Source of the DNA: CAYUCJ01 sp049282265
GTDB taxonomy: Bacteria; Desulfobacterota; DSM-4660; Desulfatiglandales; Desulfatiglandaceae
Assembly (NCBI GenBank): GCA_049282265.1
Contig: JBAPTR010000230.1
Coordinates: forward strand, 1 to 29,551
DNA: 29,551 nt
Direction: 5' to 3'
Shown in pieces: positions 22,544 to 29,551 of this stretch; within the stretch, counting starts at the first letter, position 1; the number at the start of each line of letters is the position of its first letter. The notes under the pieces were generated by a model. The model made no database searches. It saw nothing but the letters and a program-made list of their open reading frames with translations, and had not been told where the DNA came from. The position numbers were made by a program, and so were the translations under genes.

Positions 22544-22581
22544 ATTTTGCCCCTGGAATAGGACAGTGGAAGGGGCAAAAT
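22544..22581. repeat. Perfect 11-bp inverted repeat
   Basis: ATTTTGCCCCT (22544-22554) is exactly inverted as AGGGGCAAAAT (22571-22581) with a 16-base loop. It lies between the family A copy and the hairpin chain before zwf. Confidence 0.6.
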
Positions 22582-22658
22582 CCGCAGCGACCGGAGTCAT
22601 GGACGACGGAGGGAGCGTAGCTTCTGGAATATGCCGTTTGCCTGCTCAACGAGGCCAC

Positions 22659-22798
22659 GACTTCGTTGGAAGTCATCATCGTGCCCATGGACGGGCACGC
22701 AAATCAACGGGGTGCAGCGCAACCCTTTGATTTGTAGGAAAACGAAAATGACACTTTTCGGTTTCCGTCAGTAAAAAGTCCAAGGACGGACTTTTTAC
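22659..22798 (+). promoter_or_regulatory. Chain of five hairpins upstream of zwf
   Basis: Successive stems: 22659-22674 (GACTTC/GAAGTC); 22681-22698 (GTGCCC/GGGCAC); 22701-22733 (AAATCAA/TTGATTT with inner GGGT/ACCC); 22737-22766 (GGAAAaCGAAAA with TTTTCGgTTTCC); 22771-22798 (GTAAAAAGTCC/GGACTTTTTAC, perfect 11 bp, loop AAGGAC). The first and last modules belong to the dispersed family B repeat. Whether it is a transcribed leader of zwf or a DNA element is unknown. Confidence 0.5.
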
Positions 22799-22843
22799 GG
22801 TTCCATCTATACTGGTTCGCATGAATTAACATAAGGAGTTGCT

Positions 22844-24373
22844 ATGGAAGAAGCTATCATTGCCCCTGCTACTGCTAAAGATCTCAAGGTGCCAACCGAG
22901 TCTTGTCTCATTGACAGGCTCCCCGATCCATGTTCAGTGGTCATCGTAGGGGCATCCGGAGACCTCACGGCCCGAAAGGTCGTGCCGGCCCTTTTCAATC
23001 TTTTCATAAATGGGGGGCTTCCGGATCCCACCCTTATTGTGGGGTGTGCCCGCACCGACCTGGACGATTTGAGCTTCAGGGAAAGCATGAAAAATGCCGT
23101 GGGGCGACAGGGGAACCTGGATGAATCCCAGTGGGAGAGATTTGTCGGCCTTCTGCACTACCAAACGGTGGATTACAACTCGGCTGCTTCCTTTGCCGCC
23201 CTTGCCGATTCTGTAAGGAAACTTGAGAAGGCGTATGGAATGAAAGAAAACAGGTTGTTTTATCTGGCCATTCCCCCTTCTCTCTATGAGTCGACGGCGA
23301 GAATGCTGGGACAGGCAGGACTTTCCAAGGAAAATGAAAATGGGGTGAACTGGTCCAGGCTTGTGGTTGAAAAGCCTTTCGGCAGCGATCTTGCCTCTGC
23401 CATGGCACTGGACAAGGCTATTCACGAGCACTGGAAAGAACACCAGATATTCAGGATCGATCATTACCTGGCCAAGGAAACGGTCCAGAACATCCTGATG
23501 TTTCGTTTTGCCAATGCGATCTTCGAACCCCTGTGGAACCGAAGGTTCATTCGCTCCGTCGAGATCACCGCGGCCGAGGCCCTTGGGGTTGAGCACAGGG
23601 CCGGTTATTATGAACAGGCCGGCGTCCTGAGGGACATGTTTCAAAATCACATGATGCAACTTCTTGCACTGACGGCCATGGAACCTCCCGCCGAATTCGT
23701 GGCCGATAGGATCAGAGACGAAAAGGCCAAGGTTTACCGCGCCTTGAGGCCGTTTCCGGTAAAGGACCTGGACCAATACCTCAGGTTGGGTCAATATGTT
23801 TCGGGTCGTGTTGAAGGGGAAGACTTGGCCGGTTACAGGGATGAACCGGGAGTGGCTTCGGATTCCCTGGTCCCCACTTTCGCCAGGATGAGGGTCCTTG
23901 TGGACAACTGGCGCTGGCAGGGCGTTCCATTTATTATCACGTCAGGCAAACGACTCACTGAAAAACTGACTGAAATCGTGATTCACTTCAGGGAGGTTCC
24001 CCACTCCATATTTCGCGAGGTTCTTGGAGAAAAGATCGTGTCGAACAGACTGGTCCTGGGTATCTATCCTGAAGAAGAAATCCAGTTGACTTTCCAGACC
24101 AAGAATCCCAGCGCAAAGGTTTTGCTCAGAACGGTGACCATGGATTTCCATTACAGGCAGAGCTATGAAGGACCGGTCCTGGACGCCTATGAAAAGGTAT
24201 TTCTGGATTGCATGCTGGGGGATCACATGCTCTTCTGGCGCCAGGACAGTGTGGAGCTTTGCTGGTCATTTCTGACGCCCATCTTGAAGGAATGTGAGGC
24301 CTGTGGCGACCGGGCGGAAATGCTTCACTTTTACCCGGCAGGGTCATGGGGGCCTGAAAATCATGGTATCTGA
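22844..24373 (+). CDS. zwf: Glucose-6-phosphate dehydrogenase
   Basis: 509 residues, full length. NADP site VVIVGASGDLTARKVVPAL; VVEKPFGSD; active-site peptide FRIDHYLAKETVQNI with the catalytic His pair; later LRDMFQNHMMQLLAL and the C-terminal FLDCMLGDHMLFWRQDSVE. It oxidises glucose-6-phosphate to 6-phosphogluconolactone. TAAGGAG precedes ATG 22844. It is the first gene of a compact plus-strand run (zwf, CMD protein, radical SAM, TVP38, pgl, glk). Confidence 0.96.
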   Translation: MEEAIIAPATAKDLKVPTESCLIDRLPDPCSVVIVGASGDLTARKVVPALFNLFINGGLPDPTLIVGCARTDLDDLSFRESMKNAVGRQGNLDESQWERFVGLLHYQTVDYNSAASFAALADSVRKLEKAYGMKENRLFYLAIPPSLYESTARMLGQAGLSKENENGVNWSRLVVEKPFGSDLASAMALDKAIHEHWKEHQIFRIDHYLAKETVQNILMFRFANAIFEPLWNRRFIRSVEITAAEALGVEHRAGYYEQAGVLRDMFQNHMMQLLALTAMEPPAEFVADRIRDEKAKVYRALRPFPVKDLDQYLRLGQYVSGRVEGEDLAGYRDEPGVASDSLVPTFARMRVLVDNWRWQGVPFIITSGKRLTEKLTEIVIHFREVPHSIFREVLGEKIVSNRLVLGIYPEEEIQLTFQTKNPSAKVLLRTVTMDFHYRQSYEGPVLDAYEKVFLDCMLGDHMLFWRQDSVELCWSFLTPILKECEACGDRAEMLHFYPAGSWGPENHGI

Positions 24374-24403
24374 AAACGGATATTGACGAAAAGGAGCACA
24401 GAT

Positions 24404-24736
24404 ATGGAGACCTATTACAAGCCGGAAGATCTGGGGAAATTCGAGGAAATCGGTAAGGAGGCACCTGAACTTGCGAAGAAGTTTTTTGACTATTACAATG
24501 CAGTTTTTGCCGAAGGTGAGCTTACCGAAAGGGAAAAGGCACTGATCGGCCTTGCTGTGGCTCACACGGTCCAATGCCCCTATTGCATTGATGCCTATAC
24601 CCAGGCATGTCTTGAGAAAGGCGCGAGTGTCGGTGAGATGACGGAGGCTATTCACGTGGTAACGGCCATCCGTGGAGGGGCCTCGCTGGTCCACGGGGTG
24701 CAGATGCGCAACGTGGCCGAGAAACTGTCCATGTAG
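24404..24736 (+). CDS. CMD/AhpD-like peroxidase-related protein linked to radical SAM gene
   Basis: 110 residues of the carboxymuconolactone decarboxylase/AhpD fold. The redox pair is Cys58-Pro-Tyr-Cys61 in HTVQCPYCIDAYTQACLEKG; then MTEAIHVVTAIRGGASLVHG. This variant, with QCPYCIDAYT, belongs to the subfamily habitually encoded next to radical SAM selenodomain (ArsS-type) genes, and it is here 21 bases before one. Its role is probably thiol redox support or arsenosugar-type chemistry; no activity is proven. ATG 24404 has AAGGAG 7 bases upstream; the longer frame from 24383 is less likely. Confidence 0.87.
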   Translation: METYYKPEDLGKFEEIGKEAPELAKKFFDYYNAVFAEGELTEREKALIGLAVAHTVQCPYCIDAYTQACLEKGASVGEMTEAIHVVTAIRGGASLVHGVQMRNVAEKLSM

Positions 24737-24757
24737 CGGAAAGGAGCGGTGCAATTC

Positions 24758-25771
24758 ATGGAAACCGCAATCCCTGAAAGAGAACCATTCCCCACCTCGG
24801 ACTACCCGGAGATCCAGGCAGAACCTTTTCGAACAACACTGGAGAAACACGGTCTGTCATTGACACGCGGACAAACAAGCACACTGCAGGTCAACGTTGG
24901 CCTTGTCTGTAATCAGACATGCAAACACTGTCACTTGGAAGCAGGCCCTGATCGCACTGAACTCATGGATGACAGAACGAGGGACGAGGTTATCTCCTTT
25001 GCGAAGCGTGGGCATTTCGAAACCATCGATGTCACCGGAGGTGCACCGGAACTTCATCCGCGGCTCTTACCGTTCCTGAAAACCATGGCCCCGTTGTGCG
25101 ACCGCCTGATGGTGCGCTCGAACCTTTCTGCCATGGAAGAGGTGGGACCGGAACGTTTTGTCAATGAATTTGTTGAGCTGCAAGTGGTGGTCGTGGCATC
25201 ACTTCCCGCGACAAATCCGGGACAGACCGAGTCCCAGCGTGGCATCGGTGTCTTTGACAAATGCATAAGGGCGCTCAAGAGGTTGAATGGTGCCGGCTAC
25301 GGTATGGAGGGGAGCGGGCTTGAACTGGACCTGGTTTCCAATCCCACGGGAGCCTTTCTTCCCCCTGCACAGGAGCAGGCGGAAAAGAGATTTCGCGACC
25401 AACTCATGAAAAAATGGGGCATAAGATTCAACCGGCTTTTTACCTTCGGGAATGCCCCCCTGGGCAGATTCCGCAAATGGCTTCATGTTTCAGGCAACCT
25501 GGATGCATACCTGGACCGCCTGGCAAAGGGTTTCAACCCCTGTGCCGTCGAAGGGGTGATGTGCCGGACCCTCGTCTCGGTGGCCTGGGACGGGAACCTT
25601 TATGATTGCGATTTCAATCTGGCAAGAAAATTGCCTATGGGGAGGCGAAAGACCCATGTGTCCGAAATGGACGGTCCCCCCGAACCGGGCAGCCCCATAG
25701 CCGTTGGAGACCATTGCTATACCTGTGTGGCAGGCGCGGGGTTCACTTGAGGCGGCGCCATTGCGACCTGA
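24758..25771 (+). CDS. arsS: Radical SAM selenoprotein, ArsS-like (UGA read as Sec)
   Basis: 337 residues if the in-frame TGA at 25748-25750 is read as selenocysteine. The radical SAM motif is Cys51-x3-Cys55-x2-Cys58 (CNQTCKHCHLEAGP), followed by VTGGAPEL. The C-terminal domain has NPCAVEGVMCRTLVSVAWDG, NLYDCDFN and HCYTCVAGAGFT-UGG. Family members end AG-x-GSSCGG, with Cys or Sec where the TGA lies; the frame continues GGAIAT to a real stop at 25769-25771. ArsS makes the dimethylarsinoyl-adenosine step of arsenosugar synthesis; no arsM is in the window, so the substrate here is open. ATG 24758 is preferred to GTG 24749. Confidence 0.85.
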
Positions 25772-25782
25772 GTTCAGGCCGA
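25763..25782 (+). promoter_or_regulatory. Candidate bacterial SECIS stem-loop
   Basis: CCTG-AGTT-CAGG (25767-25778) forms a tight stem with a GU in the apical loop; after an A-C mismatch, two more pairs (GC with CG) extend it. The loop starts 20 bases after the TGA, within the distance expected of bacterial SECIS elements. A SelB-binding function is inferred. Confidence 0.6.
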
Positions 25783-25807
25783 GGGTTTTCGTAATACCTA
25801 GGGAAAC

Positions 25808-26512
25808 ATGACGAACATTTCCGACGAAGAATGCATGGCTGAAAAATCGCGAAAAGGAGCAATCCTGAAGGCACTATTGCTGCTGGTATTTGTTGCCGTT
25901 GCCATAGTTGTGGTCCGATTTACGCCGGTAAAGGAGTATCTCACCGTCGATGCCCTGGGCAGTTTTCTCAAATCCCTGGGGTTGTGGGCGCCCGTTGCCT
26001 TCATGATTATCTACGCGGCCGGGGTCTGTTTTTTCATCCCCGGGACCCTGCTGACAGGGCTGGGGGCCGCCATTTTCGGACCGTACAAGGGTTTTGTCTA
26101 TGTCTGGTTCGGGGCCATGGTCGGTGCCAGTGCCGCCTTTTTCATCGGCAGGACACTGGGGCGGGAATTTGCGTCCTCTCTCATTGGGGACAGGCTTAAA
26201 ATATACGATGACGCCATCGAACGCAACGGATTCGCTACGGTCCTTTATCTCAGGCTGGTCTATTTTCCATTCACCCCAATGAATTTCGGTATGGGGCTTA
26301 CCAAAGTGCGTTTCAATGATTATGTTTTAGGAACGGGCCTGGGTATCATCGTAGGGACCTTCATTTTTACCTTTTTTGTCGGAACCCTGAAAGAGGTCTG
26401 GGCATCGGGGAATTGGGGCGAGCTGTTATCGTTCAAGGTATTCTTCTCCATCGGACTTTTTGTATTCTCTTTTTTCATCCCGAAGATCATCAAGAAATTC
26501 AAGGGGGAGTGA
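25808..26512 (+). CDS. TVP38/TMEM64-family (VTT-domain) membrane protein
   Basis: 234 residues with about five membrane helices. The VTT/SNARE-associated core is FFIPGTLLTGLGAAIFGPYKG, then VGASAAFFIGRTLGREF and YLRLVYFPFTPMNFGMGL. The N-terminus is a short cytoplasmic tail and a signal-anchor-like helix. DedA/TVP38 proteins are thought to act in lipid scrambling or ion-coupled transport. These genes recur beside radical SAM selenodomain genes and FAD-disulfide oxidoreductases, both present here. The ribosome site is weak (AGGGA). Confidence 0.88.
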   Translation: MTNISDEECMAEKSRKGAILKALLLLVFVAVAIVVVRFTPVKEYLTVDALGSFLKSLGLWAPVAFMIIYAAGVCFFIPGTLLTGLGAAIFGPYKGFVYVWFGAMVGASAAFFIGRTLGREFASSLIGDRLKIYDDAIERNGFATVLYLRLVYFPFTPMNFGMGLTKVRFNDYVLGTGLGIIVGTFIFTFFVGTLKEVWASGNWGELLSFKVFFSIGLFVFSFFIPKIIKKFKGE

Positions 26513-26532
26513 ATCGGGGAAGTTTTTCGGAC

Positions 26533-27258
26533 ATGGACAAGAAGAGAGACATCATCATCGTCAAAACGTCTGAAGCCTTGGCGGAAAAGGGGGCCTCTCT
26601 GTTTTCCGAAATGGCCCTGGCGTCTACGGCTGAGAAAGACAGGTTCACGGTGGCCCTTTCCGGCGGGTCGACCCCCAGGAAGATGCATGTGATGTTCGGC
26701 CAGGACCCCTATCGTTCTTCGATTCCATGGAACGGGGTGCATCTCTTTTGGGGCGATGAACGGTGCGTCCCTGAAACCAGTCGATGGAGCAACTACGGAC
26801 TGGCAAAAGGAGATTTCCTGGAGCGCCTCGATATCCCGGTAGAAAATATACACCCCATGCCGGGGCATCTACCTCCGGAAGAAGGGGCATCCCTTTACGA
26901 AAAAGAGATCACCGGCGGTTTTGATCTCGTCTTTCTGGGGCTTGGGTCAGACGGTCACACGGCCTCGCTCTTTCCGGGGCATACTGCCCTGGAAGAGAGA
27001 AGGAGGTGGGTAGTGGCCGTGAGGGGTGGGCGTCCGGACGTCCATCGTCTAACCATGACCTTGCCGCTCATCAACAGGGCTGAAAAGGTCGTATTCCTGG
27101 TTTCCGGAGCAGAAAAGGCCGAAGTCGTGAAATCGATTCTTGAGGATGGAAATTCGGATCTCCCGGCAGGCAGAGTAAGCCCTGTCAGTGGAACGCTCCT
27201 ATGGGTTCTGGATTGGGAGGCGGCCTCCCTTCTCAAAAAGGAGACGGCTCGTGGTTGA
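26533..27258 (+). CDS. pgl: 6-phosphogluconolactonase
   Basis: 241 residues. Pgl/DevB motifs: FTVALSGGSTPRKMH, LFWGDERCVPETSRWSNYG and FLGLGSDGHTASLFPGH, the last containing the active-site His region. It hydrolyses 6-phosphogluconolactone, the product of Zwf. ATG 26533 was chosen; the frame extends back to 26413 inside the TVP38 gene. GGGGAAG lies about 10 bases upstream. The C-terminus overlaps the glk start by 8 bases. Confidence 0.93.
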   Translation: MDKKRDIIIVKTSEALAEKGASLFSEMALASTAEKDRFTVALSGGSTPRKMHVMFGQDPYRSSIPWNGVHLFWGDERCVPETSRWSNYGLAKGDFLERLDIPVENIHPMPGHLPPEEGASLYEKEITGGFDLVFLGLGSDGHTASLFPGHTALEERRRWVVAVRGGRPDVHRLTMTLPLINRAEKVVFLVSGAEKAEVVKSILEDGNSDLPAGRVSPVSGTLLWVLDWEAASLLKKETARG

Positions 27259-28255
27259 AAAAACCGACTCTCACACGTTTCTAGCCGGTGACATAGGGGG
27301 GACAAAGACCAACATCGGCTTGTTTAAGGCAGGCGGTAAAAGGCCTCGCCTAAAGGTTTTTCAGACCTATCCGAGCAGGGAGGTCGAGGGACTGGAGACC
27401 ATCCTTGAAGACTTCGTGGGCCGGTACGCCGTGCGGCCGGCCGGCGCCGCTTTCGGTATCGCCGGCCCGGTGGTGAGTGGACGCTCCAGGACGACGAATC
27501 TTCCCTGGGTAGTCTCTGAAAAGGAGATCAGGGATCGGTTTGGCTGGGAACATGTTCTTCTTGTGAACGATCTGGCGGCCACCGCCCAGTCCATCCCTTA
27601 TCTGAGCCGCAAGCAAGTTTTTTCTCTCAATCGGGCAAGGGCAGAAAAGCAGGGCAATATAGGCGTGGTGGCCCCCGGGACCGGACTCGGAGAGGCCCTG
27701 CTTGTGTTTCAGGGTGATCGGTATGTTGCTGTTTCCTCCGAGGGTGGACATGCGGATTTTTCCCCCAGCACGGAAGATGAGGTATTGCTGTGGAGATACC
27801 TGCGCGAACGACTCGGCCACGTGAGCGTGGAACGTGTCCTGTCGGGACAAGGCTTGGTGAATATTTTTGAGTGGTTGAGAAGCACGGGAAGGTACCGTGA
27901 ACCCGAGTGGCTTGTCGAGAACATGAAAACCATGGACCCGGCGAGGGCCATATCCGAGGCCGCTCTTGGAAACCGGGAGCCCCTCTGTGTGCATTCGCTT
28001 GAAAAGTTTGTCGGGATACTCGGTGGGGTGTGCGGCAACCTCGCCTTGACGGCCACAACCAGAGGCGGTATTTATCTGGGTGGTGGAATCCCTCCGAAAA
28101 TCCTCCCAGCCCTGGAGGAAGACCTTTTTCTCCGAGCATTCACCAACAAGGGGAGGTTTGGGAAATTCCTTACAAAAATACCCGTCAGGGTCATCCTGGA
28201 GAGCAGGGCGGCCTTGCTGGGTGCGGCAATCATGGCTGAAGAAATGGCTATTTGA
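27251..28255 (+). CDS. glk: Glucokinase (Glk family)
   Basis: 334 residues starting at GTG 27251, which has AAGGAG 7 bases upstream and overlaps pgl by 8 bases. Motifs: LAGDIGGTKTNIGLF (ATP phosphate loop), FGIAGPVVSGRSRTTNLPW, VLLVNDLAATAQSIPYL (catalytic Asp), VVAPGTGLGEALLV, SSEGGHADFSP and YLGGGIPPKILP. It phosphorylates glucose to glucose-6-phosphate, the substrate of Zwf. This is the PF02685 type rather than a ROK kinase, judged by SSEGGHADFSP. Confidence 0.92.
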   Translation: MVEKTDSHTFLAGDIGGTKTNIGLFKAGGKRPRLKVFQTYPSREVEGLETILEDFVGRYAVRPAGAAFGIAGPVVSGRSRTTNLPWVVSEKEIRDRFGWEHVLLVNDLAATAQSIPYLSRKQVFSLNRARAEKQGNIGVVAPGTGLGEALLVFQGDRYVAVSSEGGHADFSPSTEDEVLLWRYLRERLGHVSVERVLSGQGLVNIFEWLRSTGRYREPEWLVENMKTMDPARAISEAALGNREPLCVHSLEKFVGILGGVCGNLALTATTRGGIYLGGGIPPKILPALEEDLFLRAFTNKGRFGKFLTKIPVRVILESRAALLGAAIMAEEMAI

Positions 28256-28270
28256 GAAAGGACACAAGGC

Positions 28271-28537
28271 TTGGCCTTCGAGGCAAAACAGCAGGCCTTT
28301 GCATGCAAGAATACCGGCTTTTTTGCCATGGCGCTCATGTTTGCGGCAAAGCATCTCGGGCTTGACACGCATCCCATGGACGGTTTTGATCACGATGCAG
28401 TCAGGAAGGAATTCAACATTCCGGAAAACTACTGGATTCCGCTGCTTATGGCTGTCGGGCATTTTGATGAAACCAAGAAACTGCCTCCGCCCAAGTGGAG
28501 GAAGACCTATGAAGAAATCGTGGCGGAATTTGATTAG
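28271..28537 (+). pseudogene. Nitroreductase C-terminal fragment
   Basis: 88 residues resembling the second half of nitroreductase-family proteins: ALMFAAKHLGLDTHPMDGFD, then IPENYWIPLLMAVGHFDE. Full members have about 190-210 residues; the FMN-binding N-terminal half is missing because glk ends just upstream. TTG 28271 has AAAGGA 8 bases before it, so a short product could still be made. It is most likely a deletion remnant. Confidence 0.6.
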
Positions 28538-28579
28538 AACGGGGCTGGCGCCTGGAAAAACAGGAGTGCTGAAGGAAAA

Positions 28580-29374
28580 ATGATACGATGGCTGAAAGCG
28601 AGATCACGCTCATTGGGAAACATCGGCGGCTTTCTTGTGCTGATCCTGGGGATGTTTCTGCTCCTGATTTACAATACCGAGGAACTCGGGTACCATTGGC
28701 AGTGGTACCGTATTCCCAGGTATTTTCTGTCCTTCAGCGATGGCGCGATCCTATCGGGACCGCTCCTCCAGGGATTGCTGGTCACCTGCCAAATTACTCT
28801 TGCAAGCTTTCTGCTGGCATTCGCCATAGGACTAACGTCTGCGCTCCTGCGCCTGTCACACTCTATTGTGGGGCGTTGGGTGGCCCGGGGGTACCTGGAG
28901 ATAGTGAGGAACACACCGCTCCTGGTGCAGATTTTTTTCGTCTATTTTGTTTTGGGTCCCATCCTGGGCATCAGCAGGTTCTTTGCCGCTGTCCTGGCGC
29001 TTAGTTTATTTGAGGGGGCCTACGCATCGGAAATCATCAGGGCGGGGATTGTCTCAATTCCTGGAGAGCAGTGGGATGCTGCCTACAGCCTTGGGCTCAC
29101 GAAGCTGGGGGCTTACCGGAAGGTCATACTGCCTCAAGCCATACGATGGATCCTGCCCCCATTGACCAGCCAGGCCATATCCCTGTTAAAGGATTCAGCC
29201 TTGGTGAGTACCATCGCGGTCTACGACCTGACCATGCGGGGGCAGGAAATCATATCCGAGACCTACCTGGTCTTCGAGATCTGGTTTACCGTGGCGGCCA
29301 TCTACCTGGTACTTGCGCTGCTGCTGTCCGCGGCAATCCATATCATGGAAAACCGGCTCAGGGTGCCGGGATAA
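28580..29374 (+). CDS. Polar amino-acid ABC transporter permease
   Basis: 264 residues with about five or six membrane helices. HisM/GlnP family features: LLQGLLVTCQITLASFLLAF, EIVRNTPLLVQIFFVYF, and the EAA loop LSLFEGAYASEIIRAGIVS plus EQWDAAYSLGLTKLGAYRKV with PQAIRWILPPL that docks to the ATPase. No ATPase or binding protein lies in the window; downstream is a repeat, so the partners may be elsewhere or beyond the edge. GAAGGAA precedes ATG 28580. Confidence 0.9.
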   Translation: MIRWLKARSRSLGNIGGFLVLILGMFLLLIYNTEELGYHWQWYRIPRYFLSFSDGAILSGPLLQGLLVTCQITLASFLLAFAIGLTSALLRLSHSIVGRWVARGYLEIVRNTPLLVQIFFVYFVLGPILGISRFFAAVLALSLFEGAYASEIIRAGIVSIPGEQWDAAYSLGLTKLGAYRKVILPQAIRWILPPLTSQAISLLKDSALVSTIAVYDLTMRGQEIISETYLVFEIWFTVAAIYLVLALLLSAAIHIMENRLRVPG

Positions 29375-29413
29375 GATGAGGCTGAAAGGAATGAACGTTG
29401 AACATCGAATGTT

Positions 29414-29551
29414 GATGACTTCGTAAAAAGCTGGTTTATGCCGCGAGCGGCAGCCTATGAGCAACGAAGTGGAGGAGAACCTGACACTCTTTTCCAGACC
29501 CTTTCTAAACACTTGGGAGGGAATGGACGCCGATTTGGGGTTTAGCGTAAA
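29414..29551. repeat. Family A hairpin repeat, copy 4 (cut by window end)
   Basis: GATGACTTCGTAAAAAGC, the TGCCGC/GCGGCA hairpin, CCTGACACTC and CAGACCCTTTCT arm, then the inner arm up to the window end. It starts 40 bases after the permease stop; only the left half is visible. Confidence 0.85.

Noticed and set aside
22432..22620. Small plus-strand frame after repeat copy 3
   Set aside because: It begins inside the repeat arm and covers a perfect inverted repeat; no coding features.
27350..28462. Long minus-strand frame (370 residues) opposite glk
   Set aside because: Antisense shadow of a well-recognised glucokinase.

Overview
The window looks like chromosome of a strictly anaerobic, sulfur-metabolising Desulfobacterota (deltaproteobacterial) bacterium. 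The reasons are the DsrE/TusA sulfur-carrier genes beside DsrM/DsrK-like redox genes, HdrC-like iron-sulfur proteins, LUD and FMN hydroxy-acid dehydrogenase genes, many low-potential ferredoxins and a selenoprotein. Genus cannot be read from the sequence. No rRNA, tRNA, transposase, phage gene or CRISPR array was seen.

Layout. (1) 268-3793, plus strand: a MarR regulator with a clear promoter and operator, then a DsrE-family protein, TusA, a NarI/DsrM-like cytochrome b and an HdrD/DsrK-like iron-sulfur protein, probably a membrane redox module acting on carrier-bound sulfur. (2) 3977-6143: a FadL-like outer-membrane channel, with a convergent pair (DUF3783 protein and a PPOX-type flavin protein). 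(3) 6647-8842: a YyaL/DUF255 thioredoxin-fold protein. (4) 8957-12699: an iron-sulfur assembly operon, i.e. atypical TusA-like protein, an IscS homologue that has lost its PLP lysine, Rrf2 regulator, IscU with a zinc ribbon, MOSC protein and a four-cluster tandem HdrC-like protein. (5) 12911-18199, minus strand: LUD protein, iron-sulfur flavoprotein, a chimeric ferredoxin, an FMN hydroxy-acid dehydrogenase, a CruF-like/UbiA membrane pair and a small Asp-ligated ferredoxin. (6) 18282-22843: a divergent promoter with operator, gene debris (Pgi, MGH1 and DUF547 fragments), an FAD-disulfide oxidoreductase, 6-phosphogluconate dehydrogenase and hairpin-rich repeats. (7) 22844-29374: zwf, a peroxidase-like protein, a radical-SAM selenoprotein of the ArsS type, TVP38/TMEM64, pgl, glk, a nitroreductase fragment and an amino-acid ABC permease.

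How the genes fit together. Glk, Zwf, Pgl and Gnd give glucose to ribulose-5-phosphate, i.e. the oxidative pentose phosphate branch, while an adjacent phosphoglucose isomerase survives only as a fragment. The zwf-glk operon also carries a CMD peroxidase-like gene, a selenocysteine-containing radical SAM gene and TVP38. The iscS-iscU operon suggests iron-sulfur assembly that may take sulfide or carrier-bound sulfur directly instead of desulfurating cysteine.

The most notable signals are: an in-frame UGA in the radical SAM gene followed by a SECIS-like stem-loop; an IscS without the PLP lysine and with other PLP contacts changed; a roughly 175-base palindromic repeat present four times (one cut by the window end) with a compensatory base change in its stem; a chain of hairpins before zwf; and repeated gene-fusion scars next to these repeats. 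All calls are from reading the sequence; no searches were run.
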